Assembly: GCA_004794785.1 (NCBI GenBank)
Contig: SJOL01009412.1
Location: 256,141 to 320,140 of the forward strand
Length of the DNA stretch: 64,000 nt
DNA from: Opisthorchis felineus
Taxonomy: Eukaryota > Platyhelminthes > Trematoda > Opisthorchiida > Opisthorchiidae
Direction of reading: 5' to 3'
Below, piece after piece: positions 1-11,600 of this stretch. The notes under the pieces were generated by a model that worked only from the letters and a program-made list of their open reading frames with translations, was not told the DNA's origin and made no database searches. Position numbers and translations under genes: made by a program. Each line of letters begins with the position of its first letter. Within the stretch, counting starts at the first letter, position 1.

Positions 1-2345
1 ACAACCTATCAGCTTTCCACACTCAAGAGACGAAGGAGGTACTTTGCATGAAAGCATAACATAAGGTCGACGAAAACTCGGGGGGTTGCACTCACCTAAC
101 TAGTGCAAGAAGGGCTGCGCTGTCAAAGTTTTCAACAACTTTACGAGTAGTATGCTCTGTCAAGAAAGGGAATATGTTATTTAGGTTATTCTTCCAAGAG
201 CTCTGTGGACGGAAGTAAGACATTTGGAGCAGTCATTGATAAACATGTTCTTGTCAGGTCGCTCCAGGCCGAGCATCGGGGATCTGGAACAATGTGAGGT
301 TCACAGAGACTACACTCCCTTTGAGCGCCTTTTGGAATTAAACTGTGTGGACATATGGAATGTACCTGGCAACAGTCCAGTAAAATGTATTTATTTTGAC
401 AACATAAATCAACGAAATGCTTGAGAATGGCCGGGCAAAATGGCTGTTCTCCTTTTGGACTGAAACCTATGTGCCGGCAGCATGTGTGTACGATTTAAAC
501 AAGTATGATCATTATGAGAAGATGGACTTACTCCTCTAATCTACCATTTCTGGGGATAGTCTACTGATTTTTACTCGTTTTTACACAGGTGGATGAAAGA
601 ACAACAACCCGACTGACCAAGCAGATGCGATTCAAGTTGTTGGATTTCAAGACTGCGAAACTATTTCCAAAACGACTTGGGGTTGCAAAGCATTTCGCAA
701 AATCACATTCCTGCTAATGTGGATTGGGCAAAGAAGTGTTCTAAAAACTTCATAAGACCAAAAGGTTGGTGAGTATAAAGCAATAAACACCGTCCGTCGC
801 GGGATTGTTCCCACTTCACGACTTGACATTCCTGGAACTCGATAATTTGGAGCTCACTATGTTCTCTTCCTCCCTGTTTGCAACAGTTTTAGTCGGGCCG
901 AAAAAGACTGAACGGCCGAAGGCACCAAATAACCATTGCTACCTGACGGTCGAAAGTAAATCATTTATTCGCTTGTCTATGGCTCGCTGGCGCATCAACG
1001 GATCGCACATCGTTCACTCGCTGTAGCATCGCTCACTTAAGTTGGACAGTGCAGTAAGCCCGGCCAATCCTGTTTGCCAGCACCACCCTGAGAGTGTGGT
1101 GTATTCAGCAGCGCGATTGCCTGAGCGTGAGTATCATGTACCCTGTGCAAACAACTGCTGGTTAGGGATACCACCAAAGGCTGGGACAGCCGAATACATA
1201 GGGTATCCATGAGTGGAATGCGCGGCTATACTGCGCACTTCTCGGTAGTTTCTATCTCTGTTAGACCACCAATAACCTTGGTATATGCCCGGTGCAGTAC
1301 AACTGCTGACGTGACTGAATAGTGGGATTTCATGGGGATAATGTGAAATTGTCCAAGACAACAAACCACATGAGTCATACCGTGGTCACAGTGAACCTGC
1401 GCTTGATCTGATTGCTGGCGTCTGTCATCCTTTACAAGTCAGTGTATCTTAGTGACATGCCCCAATGCGGACGGCTAGGGAGCTAAAAAGTGGGATGCTA
1501 AACTGACGTAGACATGACACAGCGATGATCAAAGGATCTGAAAAGGCCAACAACATTAGAAAACGATGTAACGAATGTCCAAGAAAGGATAGTACCCATT
1601 TTGAACCGCGAAGGCAAAGATTCGACTGGATCCTAACGATAGTTTCCCTATCTTCGTCTGTTACAGCTAATCTACTGTCTGACTAGACATCTAGTACCAG
1701 GGCTTTAGTATCCTACAAAGCGACTTCCAAGACCTCAAAATACCAAAACATCCTCGAAATGAATAAACCCTGGTGGTCCGGTTGGCTACCGTGTATTGTA
1801 TATAAGGAATCACATCGAGTACACACTAAACAGGCACCCGTGATTTGAATTGCGTCCTTTCTCTGTGACGACTTCATCTTGCTAAACCAAAGTTCTCACG
1901 TCAGCACTTTCTACGCCACACACAGTGGACATTAAGACCCAAAGGAAACTAGGAAAGTAACATCAACAATACAATACAGTACCATGATTGAATAAATAAT
2001 ACGTTTTGACCCAGCTTGACCTAATATGACCCCCTGTTCGGTCAAGCTAGAGAGGAAAGTACACAAAAGGTAACCTGTGTTAGTAGTAGGCACGCAACAG
2101 ACCAAAAGAACTTTCCATTTCAATGGCTGGGGTTGACAAATGAGGAACAAGTGGATTCTTTAGGAATTAGAACGACCGTGTCATTACAAAACTTCTATTG
2201 ATCAACAGAAAATAAAGCAGTAAGTTAGAAAAGCAGCTGTCGAAAGTATAGGAAAATAGTTCAGATGGCTTTCTGTTTGCCAGTGTAAACTCAGTGGAGA
2301 AGAGTCGAGATGAAAATGAATTCAATGTAAGTGATTCTTTTGATA
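1..2345. other. No gene recognised downstream of PP2C
   Basis: The only open frames are short (under 80 codons), overlap on both strands and resemble no family. The region would include the 3'UTR of the phosphatase next to 2346. A minus-strand AATAAA lies at 964-969, too far away to assign. Confidence 0.6.
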
Positions 2346-2618
2346 TCATAGGTGGGCAAAAGCGACACGTAGAGGACTGATTGTAGCCCGTTGAGAACGA
2401 CCTCGGACTACCCAATTTTTACCCCAAGATCCGAAAGGGATGACCAATGCGCTGGCATTATCATCCGACCCGAACAGTAGGGCATTCTCTACGACACACT
2501 CAGCGGCGTCCCGTGGGGTTCGGCATGAAGCTATAGTGCTTTGGATTTCTTCGTCTGACATGACATAGGTGACACCATCACTGACGAGAGCGAGGAATGA
2601 TGCACTACTGTGTCGGAC
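2346..2618 (-). CDS. PPM1K: PP2C gene, terminal catalytic exon and stop
   Basis: The exon is 273 nt including the TGA. The acceptor is a strong pyrimidine tract ending TTCTTCTTCAG|GTC (AG at 2620-2619), phase 0. The peptide reads SASFLALVSDGVTYVMSDEE, then a helix and DDNASALVIPFGSWGK, giving the last two metal-ligand aspartates (D312, D351) and the C-terminal PPM1K signature. The tail after GSWGK differs from vertebrate PPM1K. A GT after TCTTGGG (GTAAAA) could be an alternative donor to another last exon, so the final ~25 residues are less sure. No AATAAA or ATTAAA was seen on the minus strand close downstream. Confidence 0.9.
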   Translation of the reverse strand, partial: VRHSSASFLALVSDGVTYVMSDEEIQSTIASCRTPRDAAECVVENALLFGSDDNASALVIPFGSWGKNWVVRGRSQRATISPLRVAFAHL

Positions 2619-5600
2619 CTGAAGAAGAAAGAGGGAAATAATAACGAAAAGCGCGTTTATCAGTCAGGTCCCCCAGATATGTTCCTCCCAAATGAGCTGT
2701 AACAGTTAGCAGTGAGGCTGGCCGGCGAACTTATGGAAACGAACTTCCAGTATGGGCATTACAGTACCAAACATTAGAATTCAAAATTGATCAACACTGA
2801 CATAATTGAAGCTTTCACCTCGTTGTGAAGAACGCTACTTCGAAAGTAGCTACATTAATCTTTGTTGATAGTGTGAAATCTGGAAACTTCCATAGAGATT
2901 TCGTCTCGTAAAAGAAGTCAATCTATGCCGAAAAGTCTAGAAGCATTGTATAGCTGTATAGTACCGTACAAGATGAAATGACTGCACAGTGTTTTCTCGA
3001 TTTTCCGCCTGGAATAGCTCCACTTAGAGGACGAAATCCCAAATGCGACCCAGTAATCTTTGCTGGCTGTTCCCTATATATTCCGAACTGATATTCACCT
3101 CAGACATGAAAGTGATTCGGAAGTACTTCTACTATGCGGCAAACAAAAGACCGCTAGAAACAAGATGCTTTCTTGTGGATTATTCTTGACCCTGCACCTG
3201 ATTAGGCTTATGTTTTGTACAATCAAGCAAGCGTCAAGGAGTATTTCCGTCAACTTATGGATGGAGAATGGCAGGTCGAGTCTTCCCCATTGAAGTTGGA
3301 ATAGACAAATTTGTCACATCGTGTCCCGACAACTAGACAGCCCTATTTGCTGTTTTTCTATGAAATCGCTTAAGAGCTTGCCTGAGGGAGGGGGGAGGGG
3401 GCTGAAACTCGTCGAGTTTGTTTCTGACAAAGTTTTGATGATGCATAATTTTTCATACGCCGAAACGAGATAGCAGACTGGAGACGATGCATCTTCACAC
3501 ATAAAAGCAATCAATCTCATTGGAAGCTGATACTTTCAATTTCTTCATCCCAGAATGGACATCTAGTTACGGATCAGCTGCAGTTCACCTTGAGTGATAT
3601 ATTCACATACAAACACGGAAAGTTGCTTAAAAACAATAAAAGAGTAGTGGTCAAGTTGTGGCACCCTTTCGGTGCACAGCTGCCGCGAGACTCGAAGGAG
3701 GCACGAAGGCTGAGAAACTGTGAGGTTTCCCAAACCTGAACGGGAGTAATCAGAAATCCAGTTTGTGTTCGAACGACGGACCTTTCGGTTACTGGCTTCG
3801 CACCCTAATCGCCGGGCTAGCTCAGACTCGAAAATGCTTCATAAGCTTTTTTGATATGGCAAATATCTCATAAAAGCATGCACATAAATTCAATGAAGTC
3901 GGAATGTAGGTTCAGTAGATTCCATGGTTTTCAGTAAGGCAAGCGGATTTGGATTTATTTACTGTCAAACAAACGTGTTTGATACAGCTGTCACCTCGGG
4001 TGATCTAAACTCAAGTGATATGATCCAGAAGAGCCCGTTTCGCGTAAGTTATCCCTTCTCATCAGTCGGCTCACCACTAAGTGACAGAGAAACTCAAAAA
4101 ACTCTCAGCCGGTACCTAATTGAGGGTGCTGCCAGGCAAGATCCGGTTAATCGGGTTTCCGTCTACCCTAAAGATCGATCTAGTCACTCGACCTGACAAA
4201 CTTTTGTGTCAAAAGCAAAACGCTGCTTAGTAACAAATCTCCCGGCTGTTTTTCAGGCTTGTCTGAAACAGGGAAGTTATCTCTACCCCATTCATTTGCA
4301 AACTAAGTTGGTGTTAACGGAAGACTCAGCTAAATCCCAACTGGATCGCTCGTCTATGGCACTCTACTGAATGTGCTGCACAAAGGTCACCTCAATCAGT
4401 ACGATATTCCAAATATCGGCAGTGGGAATCCGAACTGTTTCCAGCAATCTTATAAGTAGTGAGTTCCGTCACGAAGACACCAGGGAACCCTTTTTGCGAA
4501 AACAGTCAGAAATTTTCTGTGTCACGCTGCAAGTTCTCCAACTTTTCTGAGAACAGTGGAACTCGTAGGACGAAGAGAGTGCAATCCGATGGGGTACTAA
4601 TGGTCAGCAAAGTAGGATAAGGCAGCCGATTAACCGCGAATTAATGCTTAGATGCGCAACGCAGACAGAACTGCCCACAATTTACACTGATACTATGTGC
4701 GCTTTACAGTATTGGCACAGCCCGTCATCACACATTACTGCAATGCTGGTTTACTTCCTTGATGACCGAACTACAGCTTTTGCCTATATAGTAGATACAT
4801 AACCGAAAAAGAATGGACAAAAGATAAGTTCTTGTAGGGTGAAACGCACCACAAAGGTTGGGAATGCGTATCCGTCGCCTTAGCTGCATTAGTTTCATGC
4901 ATTCTTTGGAGAATTGACTTTACTTTAATGATTGGTACTCAATGCGTGTTAACAGGGAGGTTGGAGCCGGTATAAGAGAATACAAGCCCACTCCTAAGGT
5001 GAGTATGGTCGACTGAATCCGACTACGTATACCGCAAGTGAGACGCGCCGAGCAGTTACCCCAAACCACGGTCCCCAATCGAATGCAGACAAGTGTGAGA
5101 CGCAGTGTGGAATCAGACGTTACACGGAGTGCGCCAATCGGCCGTGCAAAGCAACTACTATTGGTACATAAGCACCACAACTAAAACTGAAAGGGCTGGA
5201 AAAGATCGAAACCCTAGCTAACCGTTTTCGGAACTATTTTGAACAAAGTGCTATATGCAGGACAAATTTTTTTCATGTCCCACAGGTTGGACCACAAAAT
5301 GAGATTGGGAGAACCGTTGCCGAGCTTAAGTCTATCCTGTTGTATAGCGTACAATAGTAAATTGGTTTCTGATTACTCTCACCCAAGAGAGAAAAATCCC
5401 TCCAAACCAGCCGAGTTAGGCGTCGATGCGACTCGGTGGTTAAGTATGATAATCATATTAATAATAATAATCGTTTAGGCGTACCACCCATTCGGTGCCC
5501 AGCTGCCATGCCACCCGAAGGGTGCAAGAGGAGACTGAGATACTGTCAGGATGCCGAGTCATCGACGTTCCGGTCAGTAATTTCGTGCCTTAACCACTGA

Positions 5601-8600
5601 GCTACCCCGAGCTCAGTGGTTGAAAGTGAAACAAACCACAGGCGGTTTAAAATGTCACCTCACCTTCATACTTGCTAACTGAGGTTTGGCAGTCACACCA
5701 AACGGTTTGAGTTGAGAATCACCGAGGCTACGAGTCATGCCCAGACGACCGTTGACAACAGGTACCCCCAAACTGTTGGTGATCACCTTCCCCCCACACT
5801 TTTTTATCCGGGCTACCTCCGTCATCCCACGACCATCATCGTCCGTACAGATGTCGTTTAACAGAACGGTACTATTTGGATCGTGGTTGGTTGTGAGCGC
5901 CGTTACCGAACCGTGACGACTAAATAGCGCACGGCTGTCGCCAACGTGACCAACGACAACTTGGTGGCTATTCAAGAGCAGAACCACCGTCGCTGTTGTG
6001 CCAGCCCATAGCCGTTCTCGAGCTAAATGCGAAAAAATCAGGTGGAATAAAATCACCCTAAGAGGGATCCGTTATTGGCTGTCCAATATACTCCATGTGG
6101 AGTGATGTGGACTGACCAGAATGATCGCACCTGGATGCGAAAAAAATTATGCAAATGACTATGCAAGATCCTCCAACCACTTGAAAGCAGTGAAAAACAG
6201 TCCGGCAAGTTTAAACGGAAAGTGGATCATCCATCAACAACAGGAAAGTTACTAGTTCGCCGTCCGGAAGGTCGGTAAGAACCACATACGTTGTTCAGGT
6301 GTGAGTACCTTCGTCTGTTCAGATGCGTCCAGCATTTGCTAGCGGAATAGTGGTGGTATATGTGTCAGACGGTTGGACTTCGAATCCCAGTACAACCCGA
6401 GCTATGCTAATGGAGTACAATAAGATTGAAACTCCATTCTAGTGCTTCTTATTTTGACGTAGATTAACCGGAATAATGGCACCGTGACAGTCGGAGTGTT
6501 TACCCGAGAGTGGTGTGAACGAATAACATGCATATATCTGAGGCTGAACGACAGGTACGCTAAACCGCGAGTTTGCTAAGTAGCATTTACCAAGAGGACT
6601 TTCAGTGGTTCTGTTGCGCTAACCAGCAGAAGGATCATCGGAAATCAAACTGTTTTGTCCACTGCAATTTATCCCAATCTCAAACCAGTATTAAAAGGAC
6701 GAACCATCGGTGCAACCGGTGATTATCACTCAATTATTACGCAATCAGAACACAAACAAATGTGAGACGGCGCACAACACACCACGACTAATTTGAAGAA
6801 GACAAGGTCCTACAAGAATATGTGATGATGGTATAATCGAGAGTATGCAAGTGGCCGTGTGTTTGGTTGGTGCTGGGTCAGCCGCATCTCTGCAATCAAC
6901 GCATTCCCGGTGATAGGATGAGTGCTAGCCGAGGTCGAAAACAAAAGCCGCAGTTGCTTATAAGCAGCTGGTCGCATTTCGTTCATTGCATGCCAATCCA
7001 GTCGCATAGCAGATGGATGGTGAAGATTTCAGTAGTAGAAACAGAGGATCGTCAATTCTATCTCACGTAGTCTTCAATATTTCAACTTATATAGAGAATC
7101 GCAACGGAGTAACCTGTGTTCACGCGTATAGAAAGAAAACGGAAAAACTGGTATCTCAAAAAATGCGATCCTGTGCAATTAATTCAGCCGGGGATGTAGT
7201 GGTATCTACTATGGTCTAATTCAATGGTCCACAGGGACGTCAGAGGCTCAGGGGAGTTGGGGCTCCAGAGTTCAAAACACTGAACTACTGGAGTATTGAC
7301 CGTAGGTCAGAAATTTTGTCATTTTTGTTTCTGTTGTCCATTACCCGCTTAGTTAGTGATAGCGATGCTAGCGAAGTGAAACGGTGAAGAATTCTGCATA
7401 CTGATTTCATCACGATCAGAGTTTACGGAGGGACAGTAAGTGTCATACCTGCCACTAACGGCCTACGTGAGTCTAGGTTGGTTTGACTATCACCACCGTC
7501 ACCCATGAAGCTGGGCGGAAAGATAAATCCCACTGGAGACTGAAACGATATGCACGGCTCCGCTTCAATTAATCCCTCACGTTCCGCGGAACCAGCCAAA
7601 AAAACATTACAAGTGTCACAACGCTCAAAATATATAGGATTATTACGTTCCTGTTAGATTACGTCAGTAGAACACTAATACAGCAACAGAAGAAAACCCT
7701 GTTTACTTCTAATACTGATTCTGAGCAGTTTTCGTACTAAATGGAATACATTTGTCGGGTCAGAAAAACATGGACGGGCGATGGACCTTAACGACATGCT
7801 GAAATGGGTGCGGCCTGCAACAGGCTGAGAACCAATCTCCAAATTTTTCAGAACCGGTTACTTACACATAATTAGTAGTTAAAAGTAGGCATTGTTAAAG
7901 CAGGCCGTGGTCGCATCGAGTGGGCCTAGTGCCTAGGTAATCCTCAGACGCAGTATGTCTGGTCGCTTTCCTTTGAGTGTTGAAATTCAGTCAGTGAAAC
8001 ACAGCAGGTAAGAAGACAAAAAAAGTTAAAAACTAAACAGCGCTTCAGGGGTACTCATAAAAGTCTTTACTAAGAGACTACTGGCACGAACACGATAAAC
8101 GGCTTCACAGTTTTATATCATACCTATGTCCTGTTAGGAAAAATTAGGCAATTTACCAAGAGCGAGTATATTGAATAACTCTGAGGCCATCTGAACTCAA
8201 GCGTCCAACGCTATATGACCATGGTTTGAAAATGACCGGTACAGTACAGTTCTTCTATTCTAGCCAGGAATACCATCACACGAGCTCACACCATCTGATT
8301 GCCTCATCTAACATCACTGACAACCAGTACCCAGCAAAGACTCAGGACTTCGTTAGGGGGCGAACGCAGAAAATTAATGTGAAAAAGTACAACTGGGTAA
8401 GGGTAAACCATCGCTGCAGTTGGCGTACGCCACAATCTTCGAAAATTGGAACAAACAAGAAATATTGAAGATGGGTGAGTTATCCACACCAGTGACAAAC
8501 ACACCTGTAGCATAGTGGTAAAAGTGACGTATCATCAGGTTGTTCACCTGCAGGAATGCATGCTCCATCACTGGTTCGAAAAGGACCAGGTCAGTAGTAC

Positions 8601-11600
8601 GCAGTGACTGTCCACGTTTACGCACTGTGTTCTGGAGCGCGGCCAGGCCATATCGCATACATTCGGGAAGTACGGATCGGGCGAATTCCGCTGCAGCAGA
8701 GCCACCATGTCCGTCGAAAACACCAAACAGTAAGTGATTGGGTGAGAGTTGACAAGCCAACAGCCGATCCTCATTTTGTTCCCGACGTCCCAATACGGAC
8801 GCAGTTCCGACATGTTCTAAGTCTATCCGCGGAATTAGCTTTCCCTGTGTGCGAGTGAGGGTAGCAAAAGAGAACAATAAACGGTTGCCGAAGGTGATGG
8901 GTTTCACCCGGCTAGGCTAGACGAATCCATGGGAATCCGAACATACTTTGGTTCGTTTATATGAGGGATATAGTGACGAAAAGAGGGTTGGCCGACGTCG
9001 CTATGAACTTAAAGCGCAGTGTCTGTGAAAACAGAATACCAGAGATATTTCAAAAGTCTAGCTTAAGTCTAACTCGAAGCTGATGAGATCACCAAAACCG
9101 AAACAACCGGAGGACTATCCTGAACATCTCAAGTGTCAGTAACCCTGACATGTGCTGATTAAGCTGTGTTCGGTAGAGCGTATATCCGGTGATCAGTCGA
9201 AGTCCGGCTGACCATGTGCACACTCGTTTGAGGTTGAATTTTAATGGATAACGGGGAGTAGGTACACATCTGCTACCTAACAATCCAGTGTCCATTTGAG
9301 AGATGTTTCAGATTCGTGGACGGTGTTTTATGTTCATTGTCCGGTTCAGCGGTGTGCCTCAAACTCTTACGAGAAAATTCAACAATAAGACAGTGATGAA
9401 TCCAAAAATGTCCCTTGTTGGGAGTCCTACTGTCACAGTACGTTCACCTTATAATTTCCACCCCCATTTGCATCTATTTATTTTGTGAGTAGAGCTTTTC
9501 ACCACTATTCTGTGTCAGAACAGGTTCATGACGAGGATGACGTGAGGTTGGCCATAACTACCCTGTCGAAATGCATGAGGTCGTGTCATAAAGGTTTTCG
9601 AAGTGTAGTTTACAGTGAAATGATTATGAACTCGCGAGCTCCAAAGGGTCCAATAGTTACAGTGTGAGCCACTGTGCTAGGTCGAGTCCAACCCTGACTT
9701 TCCGACTGCTCTGGGCAACCTAGTGGTGACTAAGCTTTTCCCAAGTTACATGTCACCTAAGCACTGAAAGAGCGCTACAGCTAAAAGACTTCATTTTTTG
9801 GTGCGTGTGCCGTCATTTCAAATTCGCGCGATCTGACAAAACTAAATAACAAAGCGAGTGAGGCCCATACGAAATGGTATAGATAACATGCTGTGCTGGT
9901 TTTTAAAAACGGATGACCGATAACAAAGCACGAACGAGCGAGAGTTGGTCAGGTGATCTGTGTAACATAAAAAAAATTGTCACCATGTGCGCACAGATCA
10001 ACTTGGTTTATCTGTGGCACTGTCGACCGGGTCCGGAAGATTTAGAGTAAACACATGCTACACCCTAATGAAGCGAGTTAGTTAGTTTGGAAAGACGCGT
10101 AGTGTCACCCGACACTGCAAATAAGGGTATGGTAACAAACCAACAATGGTCTGGTGAAACTATGAACATTGAAGTAAACAAGCATATGCGTCGACAATAA
10201 CACATGTGACTTCGTTTGACAAAGGGCTAAGATCAGTCACACTCGAGCACGCGGAATAGCCAACGGAGGTAAATAGGTTTTACACTAACCGAAATGAATA
10301 TCGATTAAAAGCAAATAAGGAAATACAGACAAGGCGGGTTGGATGTATCTTGAGTTACTCTCACTAGAAATCAGTCAGAACAGAATATTACACCGCTGTG
10401 TCAGCATACATAATTCGTCATGAAAAAGGCCACCAGTAAACATGGTGTGCCAGGGTTTCGAGAGAGCTTTTAGACGGTTCACTGTACATCCTAACCCGAT
10501 CGAAGGTAAGGGAATACACGGGAAGAAGAGTGTTTAGGGACTTTAACGGAATCCCTTGTGGGGCCCGAATATTTAGAAAAGCTAATCTATCCACACAGTC
10601 GAACTCTCCTTTAAGGTCGACAACAGTGATTGTTTGTTGGCGGTACGGCGCTGCTCAAGTACTTGACGTATTTGCGCCATCTGCTGGGTCTAAATCCTGC
10701 CTGATACTCTCGGACTTGTGTCTCACCTGCCGAGTATAGGCATCGGAATATAAGGAAAGCCAGTAGCCGTGTTGCGATAGGCAGGAGACTTTTACCCCTA
10801 TAGTTGGAACAGTCAGTTCAGGTAAATTTTTCGAACACGGTATGACCAACGAATGGCTCCAATAGCTTCGAACAACCAAGTCAAGGCAGAGCAAGAACAT
10901 TACCCTCTATCTTTGAATAAGGCCGGAAGAGGCTCATCTGGTCCAGCAAAACGATGGCACATCAAGGCAAAAAAAGGCACGTTAGTAGTTCAGAAACTGA
11001 ATAGAAACTCACAGACCATAGCTCAAAAGTAGAGGGTTTAGTGAAAGATACAGGCACGGTGACAGACGGTCAACTATAGTGATTAAAATATTAGTCCAAC
11101 GACCTAGACGTTGATCTTTACCATACATTAGGCTTCCAACATTATCTGTGATTAACTCACTCATGGAGAGCCTTTTAGGTCCTTCGACAAATACACTCAT
11201 TTGCATACCAATTTGATTTTCACCAGAGACTCAACTGAATCCCGGTTGAATCTCTAGTTTTTTTATGATGTTCTTCGTTAACTGGCCACCAGGTCGCCTT
11301 ATGTTTCAGTTGGTACGATATTCGAAATATCCCAATACATTGTGTAGACGTAATACACTACTCATAAGATTGCTGAAAACTCCTCAATAGCCCACGACCG
11401 GTTTCGCTCTGCTCGGGGCTTACCATATTTTCTACTTGAACCCAAATTTCACGAAATTCGAAAAAAAAACTCATTCACACAAAAATTTGCTTTGACAGGA
11501 GACTCAACTGAATCCATCTAAATTTCCCGTTTATAACGGTTGAGGGAAACTCGGGTACTGCGCCTACTTGATGAGCCCCAAGGGCGAAACCGGCCGTGGG

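Larger units (their letters stand above)
2619..5663 (-). other. PP2C intron 3 (3.0 kb)
   Basis: This is a GT-AG phase-0 intron. It contains two SINE copies in the same orientation as the gene (3650-3830 and 5471-5612) and a foldback-family arm (4295-4480). Confidence 0.85.

Noticed and set aside
8845..8907. Upstream extension of the PP2C catalytic exon to a GTG at 8907
   Set aside because: A strong pyrimidine tract and CACAG acceptor lie at 8845, and conservation begins exactly there; GTG is not a credible start in this organism.
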